Source: Martelella mediterranea
GTDB lineage: Bacteria > Pseudomonadota > Alphaproteobacteria > Rhizobiales > Rhizobiaceae
Length of the DNA stretch: 64,000 nt
Direction of reading: 5' to 3'
NCBI RefSeq assembly: GCF_004342225.1
Contig: NZ_SMAR01000009.1
Span: 1 to 64,000, forward strand
In this document: piece after piece, positions 27,865 to 37,401 of the stretch
How the letters are laid out: every line of letters begins with the position of its first letter
How positions within the stretch are numbered: position 1 is the stretch's first letter
Position numbers and translations under genes: made by a program
The notes under the pieces: model-generated
Database searches by the model: none
Told to the model about the DNA's origin: nothing
The model's input: only the letters and a program-made list of their open reading frames with translations

Positions 27865-28719
27865 TCAGGCCTTTCCAGTTACGACGGGCGTATCGGTACG
27901 GCTGCCCCATTCCGACCATGAACCGTCGTAAAGGCTGTGATCTCTATGTCCAAGAGATTCCAGAGCCAGTGTGATAATTGCAGCGGTTACGCCTGAACCA
28001 CAGCTGGTGACCACCGGCCCCGACAAATCAATTCCAGCATCCCTGAACATGGCATCGAGCTCATCAAGTGAGCGGAAATGCCCATTTTCCGAAAACGCGG
28101 TCGCGGGCAGATTTTTCGCGCCCGGCATATGTCCGGACCGCATGCCCGGGCGCGGCTCCGCTTCTTCAGCGGCAAAGCGCCCGGCGCCCCGCGCATCCGC
28201 AATCTGCTTTTCGCCGCTTTCGACGATCTGCATCATATCCTGAAATGACGTGACACGTTTGGTGTCAAAATCCGGGGTGAACGTCGCCGGCTCTGGCTGG
28301 ACTGTCTTGGAGGTGACGGGCCGACGAGCGGCTTTCCAGCCATCAAAGCCGCCATCAAGCACGAAAACCTCATGCGCGCCCATGATCTGCAGCATCCACC
28401 AGACGCGTGGTGCCGAGAAGAAACCGGGGCCATCATAAACGACGATTGTATCTTTTTCGCTGATGCCGCGTTTTCCCATTTCGGATGCGAAGAAATCCGG
28501 TGCCGGCAAAGAGTGCGGAAGACCGGTGGTCTTATCTGCGATTTCATCCTGATCAAAAAAGATCGCACCAGGGATGTGGTGTTTTGCGTATTCTGCTTTT
28601 CCGCTGCGATTGTGTGCAGGCAGGTACCAGGATGCATCGATTATCGAGAGGCCGGACGCGCCCAGACGCGTCTCCAGCCAGTCCGGTGATACAATAAACG
28701 GGCTAAGCCGTGCGCTCAT
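27865..28719 (-). CDS. sseA: 3-mercaptopyruvate sulfurtransferase
   Basis: 284 residues from ATG 28719 behind GGAGG; the frame is open to 28857 but that part is non-homologous. It has two rhodanese domains. The catalytic loop in the second is SCGSGVTA, the CGSGVT form typical of mercaptopyruvate rather than thiosulfate sulfurtransferases. It moves sulfur from 3-mercaptopyruvate to acceptors such as thiols or cyanide. It lies 143 bases downstream of a cysteine synthase gene, giving a small cysteine-sulfur group. Confidence 0.94.
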   Translation of the reverse strand: MSARLSPFIVSPDWLETRLGASGLSIIDASWYLPAHNRSGKAEYAKHHIPGAIFFDQDEIADKTTGLPHSLPAPDFFASEMGKRGISEKDTIVVYDGPGFFSAPRVWWMLQIMGAHEVFVLDGGFDGWKAARRPVTSKTVQPEPATFTPDFDTKRVTSFQDMMQIVESGEKQIADARGAGRFAAEEAEPRPGMRSGHMPGAKNLPATAFSENGHFRSLDELDAMFRDAGIDLSGPVVTSCGSGVTAAIITLALESLGHRDHSLYDGSWSEWGSRTDTPVVTGKA

Positions 28720-28862
28720 GTCTGCCTCCGATAAAGAAAACCAGCCATCAGAAGTGATGCTGTGTTTGCGGGATTTTGCCGGTGAGCCGGTCATGCGCCT
28801 GGAAGGCAGGGCGGGGCAGGAGATTGCACTCTTGAACTGACATGAACGCCTGATCACTTCCT

Positions 28863-29894
28863 TTACGCAAACGGAATGTCGATCTTTGAGGTGCGCGTGA
28901 TCCAGTCCGGGCTGGGCAATCCCTTTTCCTCAAGGAAAAGGGGATTAAACAGCTTGGACTGGTAACGGTTCCCGTAATCACACAGGATGGTCACGATTGT
29001 GTGGCCGGGACCGAGCGCGCGCGCCATGCGGATCGCACCGGCTATATTGATGCCCGATGAACCGCCAAGGCACAAGCCCTCCCTGGTCACGAGATCAAAG
29101 ATCAGAGGCAACGCTTCTGTATCGGGAATCCGGAAGGCCATGTCCGGTTTGAAATCTTCCAGATTGGCAGTAATCCGCCCCTGTCCAATTCCTTCGGTGA
29201 TTGAGTTGCCTTCGCTTTTAAGTTCACCGTCTGTATAAAAAGAGTAAAGTGCGGCACCTTCAGGATCGGCAATACCGGTCTTGATTGCTTTGTTTTTCGC
29301 CTTCAGTCCTGCTGCCGTGCCAGCCAGTGTTCCGCCGCTGCCAACTGCGCAGACAAAACCATCCACGGTTCCGCTTGTTTGAGCCCAGATTTCTTCCGCT
29401 GTTGTTTCGATATGTGCCTGTCTGTTGGCAACGTTATCGAACTGATTGGCCCATATCGCGCCGTTCGGATTGGCGTGTGCCAGTTGTTCGGCAAGGCGGC
29501 CGGAAAGCTTCACATAGTTGTTGGGGTCTCGATAGGGTTTCGCAGGAACTTCAACAAGCTCTGTACCCAAAAGTCTCAGAGCATCCTTTTTCTCCTGAGA
29601 CTGCGTTTCAGGAATGACGATCACGGTTTTGTAGTCCAGAGCATTGGCAACCATGGTCAGGCCGATACCGGTATTGCCTGCGGTGCCTTCAACAATGGTG
29701 CCGCCGGGGGCAAGCAGGCCGCGCTTTTCAGCATCCCGGATAATGTAAAGAGCGGCTCTGTCCTTGACTGATTGTCCCGGATTTAGAAACTCGGCCTTTC
29801 CGAGGATGGTGCAGCCGGTGGCCTCAGAGGCGGCTTTCAGCTTGATAAGCGGCGTGTTGCCGATCAGGTCGATCACTGAATTCTGGGTGGTCAT
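28863..29894 (-). CDS. Cysteine synthase (O-acetylserine sulfhydrylase, PLP-dependent)
   Basis: 343 residues from ATG 29894 behind AAGGAATT. It is a fold-type II PLP enzyme with IGNTPLIKL at the N-terminus, the PLP lysine Lys44 in NPGQSVKDRA, the TAGNTGIG substrate loop, the phosphate-binding GSGGTLAG and LGGSSG. It makes cysteine from O-acetylserine and sulfide. It is longer than E. coli CysK, with a C-terminal extension as in the alphaproteobacterial A-type enzymes. Strict paralogue naming (cysK/cysM) is uncertain, so no symbol is given. Confidence 0.92.
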   Translation of the reverse strand: MTTQNSVIDLIGNTPLIKLKAASEATGCTILGKAEFLNPGQSVKDRAALYIIRDAEKRGLLAPGGTIVEGTAGNTGIGLTMVANALDYKTVIVIPETQSQEKKDALRLLGTELVEVPAKPYRDPNNYVKLSGRLAEQLAHANPNGAIWANQFDNVANRQAHIETTAEEIWAQTSGTVDGFVCAVGSGGTLAGTAAGLKAKNKAIKTGIADPEGAALYSFYTDGELKSEGNSITEGIGQGRITANLEDFKPDMAFRIPDTEALPLIFDLVTREGLCLGGSSGINIAGAIRMARALGPGHTIVTILCDYGNRYQSKLFNPLFLEEKGLPSPDWITRTSKIDIPFA

Positions 29895-29994
29895 ATCCCG
29901 CAATTCCTTCTGTTTTGAAAGCCTTTTTGCCGCCGCTGCCGGTCTTAAACAAGGAATGGTTTTGCACAAGGTTCTCGTTTTGCGCAATCTGATT

Positions 29995-31434
29995 TCAGCC
30001 CTTTATCGCCTCAAAAGCCTGAAGTGCCCTGTTGCGTGCCTGTTTGTGATCAACGAGAGGGCGAGGGTAGGTCTTGCCAAGTTCGACACCTGCTTCCTTC
30101 AACACTGCGTGGGGTGCTTCAAAGGGCGCATGAATATGCTTTGCCGGAAGTCGGGCGAGTTCCGGTATGTAGCGACGCACATAGTCACCATCAGGATCGA
30201 ACTTGCTGCCCTGCAGCATCGGGTTGAAAATGCGGAAAAACGGTGCTGCATCAGCGCCACATCCTGCAACCCACTGCCAACTCGCCGCATTTGAGGCAGG
30301 GTCCGCATCCACCAGTGTGTCGCGGAACCACTCTTCGCCACGGCGCCAGTCGATCATCAGATCCTTGATCAAAAAAGATGCTGCAATCATGCGCACGCGG
30401 TTGTGCATCCAGCCATCGCGCCAGAGCTGCCGCATCCCGGCATCAACAATCGGATACCCTGTTTGCCCTTTTGTCCAAGCGCGATAGGCATCTTCATCAG
30501 TCGACCATTCAAAATCATCGAAACGGCCATTCCAGTTTTTGGTGGCCAGATCGGGCGCATGAAAAAGCAGGTGATAGGAAAAGTCGCGCCAGACCAGCTC
30601 CTGAAGAAATTTCTTCCTGTTTGTGTCGTCGATGTTTTTTGCCTCGCTGACGGCGTGCCAGATTGTTGCCGGTGAAATTTCCCCGAGCGCCAGAAACGGC
30701 GACATCAGTGAGGTCGCGTCGACAGAGGGGTGATCACGTTCACCGGCATAGCGGTTGGCGATCTCATCGATAAAGTGTTGCAGGCGCTCTTGTGCGCCGT
30801 TTTCTCCGGGCGTCCAAAGTTCGCGAAAACCTGCTGCCCAGTCCGGTTTGCCAGTGTAGAGGCGGAAGTCTTCGAGCGTCTCGCTTTCAGGCTGGCGGGA
30901 TGGCGAATTGAGTTTTTCTGGCGGGTCGAGCGGTGCCGGAACATGAGCTTCGGCAGAAAACGCTTTCCAGAAAGGCGTATAGACTTTGTAGGGGCCGCCT
31001 GTTTTGGTTTTGAAGTGCGATGGCTCATGGAGAATCTGGCCTGCAAAGCTCTCAACCTTAAAACCTTCATCGCGCAGTGCCGCTTTGACTTTTTTATCGG
31101 TTTCGATCCCTTTTGGGTCGTAGCGCCTGTTCCAGAAAACAGCTTCCGCGCCCGTCTCTTCGGCTATTGTTTTCAGGATTTGCAGAGGATCTCCGCTTTT
31201 CAGTATAATTCTGCTGCCCAGCTTTTCGAAGCGCGCCATAAGCTGCTTCAAAGACTGCTCAAGCCACCATTCCTGAGCACCGCCAAGCGGGCCGTTTCCA
31301 TCGTCCTCGCGGATATAAACGGGGACAACCGCCCGGCCATTTTCACTCGCTGCCGAAAGGGCCCGGTTGTCGGCAATCCTCAGGTCTTTACGCAGCCAGT
31401 AGATGGCGGGCTTTGAGCGCGTGCTGGTGTTCAT
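29995..31434 (-). CDS. phrB: Deoxyribodipyrimidine photo-lyase
   Basis: 479 residues from ATG 31434; the upstream frame to 31524 is not family-like. The antenna domain starts IYWLRKDLRIADN. The FAD-binding helical domain has FLQELVWRDFSYHLL, TGYPIVDAGMRQL, GWMHNRVRM and the C-terminal WQWVAGCGADAAPFFRIFNP. It repairs UV-induced cyclobutane dimers with light. It ends 100 bases before the cysteine synthase start, so co-transcription is possible but without a functional link. Confidence 0.95.
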   Translation of the reverse strand: MNTSTRSKPAIYWLRKDLRIADNRALSAASENGRAVVPVYIREDDGNGPLGGAQEWWLEQSLKQLMARFEKLGSRIILKSGDPLQILKTIAEETGAEAVFWNRRYDPKGIETDKKVKAALRDEGFKVESFAGQILHEPSHFKTKTGGPYKVYTPFWKAFSAEAHVPAPLDPPEKLNSPSRQPESETLEDFRLYTGKPDWAAGFRELWTPGENGAQERLQHFIDEIANRYAGERDHPSVDATSLMSPFLALGEISPATIWHAVSEAKNIDDTNRKKFLQELVWRDFSYHLLFHAPDLATKNWNGRFDDFEWSTDEDAYRAWTKGQTGYPIVDAGMRQLWRDGWMHNRVRMIAASFLIKDLMIDWRRGEEWFRDTLVDADPASNAASWQWVAGCGADAAPFFRIFNPMLQGSKFDPDGDYVRRYIPELARLPAKHIHAPFEAPHAVLKEAGVELGKTYPRPLVDHKQARNRALQAFEAIKG

Positions 31435-31605
31435 TTTTAAGGGCGTCCTCGTCGTTGAAGTTCTGCTGATCTGAATTAGGGCGGCGCTACAGGATAGCCA
31501 GTCCCGTTTTTCAGGTGTGTTCATTATGGTGTCGAGAAGACTTTGAGCGCGAAAATCCCCGCGCCGCGTTGAGTACGCGGTGACGAGCCCTGAGACCGTC
31601 CAGTC

Positions 31606-32952
31606 TCAGGGCGTAAAGACCACGGTGACGCCCTTGGAAACCATACCGGCCAGTTCCTGGGCATCCCAATTGGTCAACCGCACGCAGCCGTGGCTGGAGG
31701 TCTTGCCAATTTTGGAAGGCTCAGGTGTGCCATGAATGCCATAACTGGGCTTGGAAAGCGCAATCCAGACATTGCCAACAGGACCATTGGGCCCCGGATT
31801 AATGGTCAGTACCTGATTGTTGTTTCCCTGCTGAAAGTTTTTCTTTGGGTTATAGGTGTAGTTCGGATCGATTGCGATCCGCTCAATCGTGACTGTGCCT
31901 GAAGGCGAAGGTGTGTCAGATGAGCCGATTGTTGCTGGATAGGCGGCAACAAGCTGCCCGCTCTCATCGTATGCGCGAACCTGTTTCAGCGTTTTGTCCG
32001 CAATAATACGGCTGACTTTTGCTCTTTTCGGCGCTCCCGGGGCGATCACCTTGATCGTGGTTCCGGGGCGAGTGAAATCTGCTTCAGGATTCAGGCGTTT
32101 CAGCAACCGCTCATCCATGTGGAATTTTTCGGCAAGCATCTCGTTTACCGATGTGTAGGAGAGGTGCTCCAGCCTGGCCTTCTCGCTGTAATCTGAAGGA
32201 ATGCTGGCAAGATATGGTCCGGCTGCATCCTCGTCCGTGATCCGGTAAGTCGTGACCGGCAGACCGCCATTGACAGAGAGGCTGGCCAGTATCTTTTCAC
32301 GATCCTTGTCGGCATCCAGCGTTTCGCCGGTTGCCTCATGATAGGCGGTCAGAGCTTTCTGCACATTATCGCCCATGTGCCCGTCGATGACGCCGGGGGA
32401 AAAGCCGGCTCTGTCCAGATAGACCTGCAAAGCGACGACGTTCATATCAAAAATAGAGGCCGTACTTGGTCGCTGAGGGGCCGGGCGCTGATTGTAGTCT
32501 TGTTCTGGCTCAGGCGTGGCGGAAAAGGGCGGTCGCAATATCTGATCGGGGCTCTGTGGGCGGGAAGGCCGGGCCGGAGCACGATCTGGCGCTCCGCGGT
32601 TCGACCAGCCACCGGGTTCGCGGGCGCTTCGCGAAGCATTGTTGTCAACGCGGGAACGGTAGGTTTCAAGCTCGCGTGCCGTCATTTCTGTCGCCACCAA
32701 CCGTCCCTGATGGTCGAGCAGCGTTGGACGGCCTGCATTATCCTCACCCAGCGTGACGCTGCCATATTCGGGAATATAGTCGAGCAGGGACCCATCCGGG
32801 CGGACCAGAAAAACCTGAACGCCGTGTTTAAATAAAGGTTCGTGCGCCATCAGCTTTGCAGGAACGGCTGTCATCGCGATCAGCAAGATAACAGGCAAGG
32901 TATAGATCCTGATCATAACTGATTTCATTCTTGTGTTTTTGAGTTTCTTCAT
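31606..32952 (-). CDS. Secreted L,D-transpeptidase (YkuD) with peptidoglycan-binding domain
   Basis: About 448 residues if ATG 32952 is used, which gives a Lys-rich signal peptide (MKKLKNTRMKSVM then a hydrophobic core); the frame is open to 33102 and ATG 32928 is also possible. A disordered Pro/Arg-rich segment (about 95-150) follows, then a peptidoglycan-binding domain (NVVALQVYLDRAGFSPGVID), a LysM-like stretch, and the YkuD domain with HGTPEPSKIG and catalytic Cys in SSHGCVRL. It makes 3-3 crosslinks or links outer-membrane proteins to peptidoglycan, a known role in Brucella and Agrobacterium. Confidence 0.9.
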   Translation of the reverse strand: MKKLKNTRMKSVMIRIYTLPVILLIAMTAVPAKLMAHEPLFKHGVQVFLVRPDGSLLDYIPEYGSVTLGEDNAGRPTLLDHQGRLVATEMTARELETYRSRVDNNASRSAREPGGWSNRGAPDRAPARPSRPQSPDQILRPPFSATPEPEQDYNQRPAPQRPSTASIFDMNVVALQVYLDRAGFSPGVIDGHMGDNVQKALTAYHEATGETLDADKDREKILASLSVNGGLPVTTYRITDEDAAGPYLASIPSDYSEKARLEHLSYTSVNEMLAEKFHMDERLLKRLNPEADFTRPGTTIKVIAPGAPKRAKVSRIIADKTLKQVRAYDESGQLVAAYPATIGSSDTPSPSGTVTIERIAIDPNYTYNPKKNFQQGNNNQVLTINPGPNGPVGNVWIALSKPSYGIHGTPEPSKIGKTSSHGCVRLTNWDAQELAGMVSKGVTVVFTP

Positions 32953-33153
32953 CTCTGCCATATTGCTGATCTGTTGTGCGTTGATCCTGCTGAATGCGGC
33001 GTGAACGCCAGAAATGAGAGTGTTTGAAATCATGGTTTTATTGCGGCTGGCCTTGCCGAATAGCCATTTATCATTCTGACGCGGTTGCACTGCCGCTTGC
33101 ATTCAGCGCATGTTGACTTAACTTCCGCTCATATGACAACGAGGTGAGTGACT

Positions 33154-33492
33154 ATGAATATCCGTCAGATCGATGATTTTTATGCCGTAAGCGGCCAGAT
33201 CACCGTGGAAGACATTCCGGCAATCAAGGAAGCTGGTTTCAAATCAATTGTCTGCCATCGTCCTGATGGTGAGGAAGACGGGCAGCCCGCGTTTGAGGAA
33301 ATCGCTGCAGCCGCTCGTGATGCCGGGCTTTATGTCGCGCATGTGCCTGTGGGCGGCATGGGCCTCACCCCCGATGCTGTCACCGGAATGGTCGATGCGC
33401 TGGATGATCTGGAGAAGCCGGTTTTAGGATATTGCCGGTCCGGGCAGCGTTCGACCGTGATCTACCAGGCAGCAGAAAGAGCGCGTATTTAA
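33154..33492 (+). CDS. DUF442/TIGR01244 phosphatase-like (beta-lactamase hydrolase-like) protein
   Basis: 112 residues from ATG 33154, seven bases after GAGGTGA; a GTG at 33148 is in frame. The dual-specificity-phosphatase/rhodanese-like fold shows IVCHRPDGEEDGQPA and the Cys-containing P-loop YCRSGQRS. Members are fused to sulfur dioxygenase domains in some bacteria and linked to sulfide handling. Here it stands alone. The precise activity is unknown. Confidence 0.85.
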   Translation: MNIRQIDDFYAVSGQITVEDIPAIKEAGFKSIVCHRPDGEEDGQPAFEEIAAAARDAGLYVAHVPVGGMGLTPDAVTGMVDALDDLEKPVLGYCRSGQRSTVIYQAAERARI

Positions 33493-33698
33493 TCATATAA
33501 AAACAGAGGCATGGATATGAAATATCATGTTTTAGGTGAGACACTGAGGTGGTGTTTATCATGAACGTGATATTTTGTTTTTATCTGTTTGAAAATAAAC
33601 AATAAAATACAATAATGTGTGCCTATGAGGCGTTCTTGAAAGTTCGGTGACCCGGGTCAGTGCCGATCATTTCATTATTTATCAGATGGGAGAATGTC

Positions 33699-34415
33699 AT
33701 GAGACAATTGGTTGCGGCGCTGATCGGTATCGTGGGACTATCGGCGGCTTCGCCCGCACTTGCCGCGAAAACGGATGCGCTTCTGGCGGTCAGCTGGCAG
33801 CCTGCTTTTTGCGAAGGGCATTCAGATCGCGCCGAGTGCAAATCCCAGACATCGGCCCGCTATGATGCCAGCCATTTTTCATTGCATGGGCTTTGGCCAA
33901 TGAATGACGAATATTGCGGTGTTTCGGATGCCGAGCGTGCAACAGATGAAAGCGGGGCATGGTCAAAGCTTCCGGCCCTTTCGTTGTCATCTGATCTTGA
34001 AGCCGAGCTAAAGAAGGTCATGCCCGGCGTTCAGTCTAATCTGCAAAGACATGAATGGGTCAAGCATGGCACCTGCACGCGCTTTACACCTGAAAACTAC
34101 TACCAGACTGCTACAGAACTGCTGAACCAGTTGAACGGTTCCGTCGTTGCCGAGCTTTTCAAGTCGCATATCGGGAAACAGCTTTCGTCCGATGAAATTG
34201 TCAAAGCATTCGATTCAGCGTTCGGGCGCAATGCCGGACGGCGGGTGAAAGTCAGCTGTGTGTCTGACGGTAATCGCGTGCTGATTGATGAGATCACCAT
34301 AGGTCTTTCGAAACAGTATGCTCCCGGCACATCGCTGGAGGATCTGATACAGGGTGCCGGAAGCACATCAATCGGGTGTGACGGTGGCATCGTTGATGCC
34401 GCCGGACTTCAATAG
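33699..34415 (+). CDS. Secreted ribonuclease T2
   Basis: 238 residues from ATG 33699 behind GGGAGAA, with a signal peptide (QLVAALIGIVGLSAASPALA). Both family active-site motifs are intact: HFSLHGLWP (CAS I) and HEWVKHGTC (CAS II), with several cysteines for disulphides. RNase T2 cleaves single-stranded RNA through 2',3'-cyclic phosphates, the substrates of the CpdB-type enzyme also in this window. That supports a periplasmic RNA-scavenging path, though the genes are 9 kb apart. Confidence 0.93.
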   Translation: MRQLVAALIGIVGLSAASPALAAKTDALLAVSWQPAFCEGHSDRAECKSQTSARYDASHFSLHGLWPMNDEYCGVSDAERATDESGAWSKLPALSLSSDLEAELKKVMPGVQSNLQRHEWVKHGTCTRFTPENYYQTATELLNQLNGSVVAELFKSHIGKQLSSDEIVKAFDSAFGRNAGRRVKVSCVSDGNRVLIDEITIGLSKQYAPGTSLEDLIQGAGSTSIGCDGGIVDAAGLQ

Positions 34416-34423
34416 GTTCGTGA

Positions 34424-34729
34424 TCAGAGTGAACGGCTTTGGGCCTGCAGATCAACTTGAGTGTCCTTGACCTTCAGGGCATTCCTGACCTTTTCAATGC
34501 CCTCAACTGATAAGGCGATACGAGTGGCGGTTTCAATTTCTTCCGAAAGCGCCACTTCGCCCATCAGCCTGGCCTCGCTGCCTGTAACGGCGACCTCGAC
34601 CTCTGTGGCATCGATATTGCCGACAGCGGCCAGCTCTGCAGCCAGACGCTCCTCTGTTTCAGCCGAACTGGGCCATTTCTCAGTTTCGCTGACCTGCTCA
34701 CCAAAAAACTCTGCGCGTTTGTGGAGCAT
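34424..34729 (-). CDS. BON-domain protein
   Basis: A 101-residue protein with no signal peptide. A BON domain (about 28-92) is seen from the glycine/hydrophobic pattern VEVAVTGSEARLMGEVALSE and VEGIEKVRNALKV. BON domains bind phospholipids or interact with other envelope proteins, but without an export signal this one would be cytoplasmic. ATG 34729 follows AAGGGAGG. Confidence 0.82.
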   Translation of the reverse strand: MLHKRAEFFGEQVSETEKWPSSAETEERLAAELAAVGNIDATEVEVAVTGSEARLMGEVALSEEIETATRIALSVEGIEKVRNALKVKDTQVDLQAQSRSL

Positions 34730-34917
34730 AGTTGCCTCCCTTGCAGTGTTGCCAATCTTCCATTAGGCCCAACGCATGAGGTCGGCATTTGTTCGGCTGG
34801 TCACGCGGGTGGCGCCGTCAATGGTGTGAATTCAGCGCGTGTGGATTGTGCAGCGCGCGGCTTTAACCTAAAAAGCCTCCCCAAGGAAACCTCGCAACAA
34901 GCAGGAATAATCGGTCT

Positions 34918-36567
34918 ATGGCACGTCAGTTCATCTACCACATGTCCGGCCTCAACAAGGCCTATGGCAACAAGAAGGTTCTTGAGAATATTCACCTGTC
35001 TTTTTACCCCGATGCCAAGATTGGTATCCTCGGGCCGAACGGTGCGGGTAAATCGACAGTGCTGAGAATTATGGCCGGGCTCGACAATGACTATACAGGC
35101 GAAGCCTGGGTCGCGGAGGGTGCTACCGTTGGTTATCTGCCTCAGGAGCCGGAGCTCAATCCAGACAAGACAGTGATGGAAAATGCGATGGAAGGTGTTG
35201 CTGAAAAGCAGGCAACGCTGGATCGCTACAATGAACTGATGATGAATTATTCTGACGAGACGGCCGATGAAGCCGCCAAGCTTCAGGACATCATCGACAG
35301 CCAAAATCTCTGGGATCTGGAAAGCCAGGTTGAAATGGCCATGGACGCGCTGCGCTGCCCGCCCGGTGATGCCAATGTTGTCAATCTTTCCGGTGGTGAA
35401 AAACGCCGTGTCGCGCTTTGCCGTCTTCTTCTGTCGCAGCCCGATCTGCTGCTGCTTGACGAACCAACCAACCATCTCGATGCCGAGACAATCGCCTGGC
35501 TTGAAAAGCACCTGCGTGAATATCCCGGCGCTGTCCTGATGATCACCCATGACCGCTACTTCCTCGACAACGTCACTGGCTGGATTCTCGAACTTGATCG
35601 TGGGCGCGGTATTCCTTACGAAGGTAACTATACTGCTTATCTGGAAGCCAAGGCCAAGCGTATGGCGCAGGAAGGTCGCGAAGAAGCAGCGCGTCAGCGC
35701 GCACTTTCGAGCGAACAGCAGTGGATTTCATCCAACCCGAAGGCACGTCAGGCGAAATCAAAGGCGCGTATCCGTGCCTATGATGAACTTGTCAAATCAG
35801 CGGCTGACCGTCGCCCTGGCGATGCGCAGATTGTTATTCCGACCGGAGAACGTCTGGGGCAGGTGGTCATCGAGGCCGAAGGTCTTTCCAAGGGCTACGG
35901 CGACCGCTGGCTGATCGATGACCTGAGCTTCAAGCTTCCACCCGGTGGCATCGTTGGTATCATCGGCCCGAACGGTGCAGGTAAGACGACACTGTTCCGG
36001 ATGATTACCGGGCAGGAGCAGCCAGATAATGGTGAGATCCGCATCGGCGATACCGTCGATCTTGGCTATGTGGACCAGAGCCGCGATTCTCTTGACCCGG
36101 ACAAGACGGTCTGGGAGGAAATTTCCGGTGGTTCTGACGTGCTCAAGCTCGGCAGCTATGAAGTCAACAGCCGTGCTTATTGTGGCTCGTTCAACTTCAA
36201 GGGCGGCGATCAGCAGCAGAAAGTCGGCACGCTCTCAGGTGGTCAGCGTAACCGCGTTCATCTGGCCAAGATGCTCAAGTCCGGATCGAATGTTCTTCTG
36301 CTCGACGAGCCAACCAACGATCTCGATACCGAAACGCTGGCTGCACTGGAAGACGCGCTGGAAAACTTCGCCGGTTGCGCTGTGGTCATTTCGCATGACC
36401 GTATGTTCCTCGACCGTCTGGCCACGCATATTCTGGCGTTTGAGGGGGACAGTCATGTTGAATGGTTCGAGGGTAACTTTGCCGACTACGAGGCCGATAA
36501 AATCCGCCGTCTCGGGCCGGATAGCGTGAATCCGAAGCGCGTGACTTATAAGCGCCTGACGCGTTAA
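34918..36567 (+). CDS. ettA: Energy-dependent translational throttle protein EttA (ABC-F)
   Basis: A 549-residue ABC-F ATPase with two nucleotide-binding domains and no membrane part. Walker A motifs are GPNGAGKST and GPNGAGKTT; signatures are [12 protein letters not shown] and [12 protein letters not shown]; Walker B motifs are [12 protein letters not shown] and [12 protein letters not shown]. It contains the arm insertion in domain one and the linker that reaches the ribosomal P site. EttA gates the first elongation step according to the ATP/ADP ratio. It is followed by a terminator. Confidence 0.96.
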   Translation: MARQFIYHMSGLNKAYGNKKVLENIHLSFYPDAKIGILGPNGAGKSTVLRIMAGLDNDYTGEAWVAEGATVGYLPQEPELNPDKTVMENAMEGVAEKQATLDRYNELMMNYSDETADEAAKLQDIIDSQNLWDLESQVEMAMDALRCPPGDANVVNLSGGEKRRVALCRLLLSQPDLLLLDEPTNHLDAETIAWLEKHLREYPGAVLMITHDRYFLDNVTGWILELDRGRGIPYEGNYTAYLEAKAKRMAQEGREEAARQRALSSEQQWISSNPKARQAKSKARIRAYDELVKSAADRRPGDAQIVIPTGERLGQVVIEAEGLSKGYGDRWLIDDLSFKLPPGGIVGIIGPNGAGKTTLFRMITGQEQPDNGEIRIGDTVDLGYVDQSRDSLDPDKTVWEEISGGSDVLKLGSYEVNSRAYCGSFNFKGGDQQQKVGTLSGGQRNRVHLAKMLKSGSNVLLLDEPTNDLDTETLAALEDALENFAGCAVVISHDRMFLDRLATHILAFEGDSHVEWFEGNFADYEADKIRRLGPDSVNPKRVTYKRLTR

Positions 36568-36593
36568 AAGAGACTGAATTTCATGCGAAATGC

Positions 36594-36623
36594 AAAAAGC
36601 CGCCCCGGAAAGGGCGGCTTTTT
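36594..36623. terminator. Bidirectional rho-independent terminator after ettA
   Basis: The stem AGCCGCCC/GGGCGGCT has a short loop and is flanked by five A and five T. It serves ettA and the convergent hemerythrin-like gene. Confidence 0.88.
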
Positions 36624-36641
36624 GCTGGTAAGACTGCAGTC

Positions 36642-37130
36642 CTAATAGTGTGTCATTGTTTCGAGGTACCCCTCTTCAAACACAATATGGCGCCTTAATG
36701 CTCCGAACAGGCCGCGCAGCATATAGCCGACTGCCTCAATATTGACGGCCGCGCCATTTGAAAGCCGCCGGAGAACGTCTGCGACTTCCTCTGCAAAACA
36801 GAGATCTTCAAAATGCTCGTATTCGAGACGCGATACTGTCTCAAGCACGCTTTCACGCCCCCCTGCGGCCTTGCGGACAGCAGGGAATATCTTCATTTCC
36901 TCGAACTCCTGAGCGGCTTTAATCGCCGGCACGAGTTCCTGTGACAGGCTGTGACAGATCCTGCGGTCGACATTTGCCGGCAGTGAGTCAGCAATGCTTT
37001 CAAGAGAATCACATATGCGGTGAATGGCGCGATGCGTCGACTGCAATTCACCAGCCAGCGAAAAATTGTCAGTCATCGGCTGGGCCAAGGCCGCCTCCTT
37101 GTGCGGTGATATGAGTAGTTCGGTCGCCAT
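36642..37130 (-). CDS. Hemerythrin-like domain protein
   Basis: 162 residues from ATG 37130, preceded by GGGAGGAACGA. A four-helix bundle pattern carries conserved His and Glu positions: STHRAIHRICDSL, EFEEMKIFPAV, YEHFEDLCFAEEV and RRHIVFEEGYLE. This is the layout of HHE/hemerythrin proteins that bind a di-iron centre or sense O2 or NO. One usual His is Phe in EFEEMKIFP, so the metal site may be altered. The upstream FNR box (37195-37208) suggests induction at low oxygen. Confidence 0.82.
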   Translation of the reverse strand: MATELLISPHKEAALAQPMTDNFSLAGELQSTHRAIHRICDSLESIADSLPANVDRRICHSLSQELVPAIKAAQEFEEMKIFPAVRKAAGGRESVLETVSRLEYEHFEDLCFAEEVADVLRRLSNGAAVNIEAVGYMLRGLFGALRRHIVFEEGYLETMTHY

Positions 37131-37194
37131 TCGTTCCTCCCGTTTTAGAATCCGACCGCTAGATGCATTAGCGGTCAAAGAGCGTTCGTCTTCA

Positions 37195-37208
37195 TTGACT
37201 TAAGTCAA
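37195..37208. promoter_or_regulatory. FNR/FixK-type box upstream of the hemerythrin-like gene
   Basis: TTGACTTAAGTCAA is a perfect palindrome matching TTGAY-N4-RTCAA. It is centred about 71 bases before the hemerythrin-like start. A very similar site precedes fnrN (63954-63967). The MFS gene on the other side starts almost 200 bases away. Confidence 0.75.
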
Positions 37209-37401
37209 GACCGCGAATACGCGATTTTTCGCAATCGAATATTTTCCTGCCAAAATGGTGGCCGGATTTCTTGCCCTCAAAGCAACGAAAGGATGTATTT
37301 CTCAAAACTTCGCTCTTTGTCACGAAACACTAAAATGACTGGTTTATCGGATCCTTGCCGCCGTTTTTTGCGGCGCATGGCAACCGTAAAAGGGACAGAG
37401 C

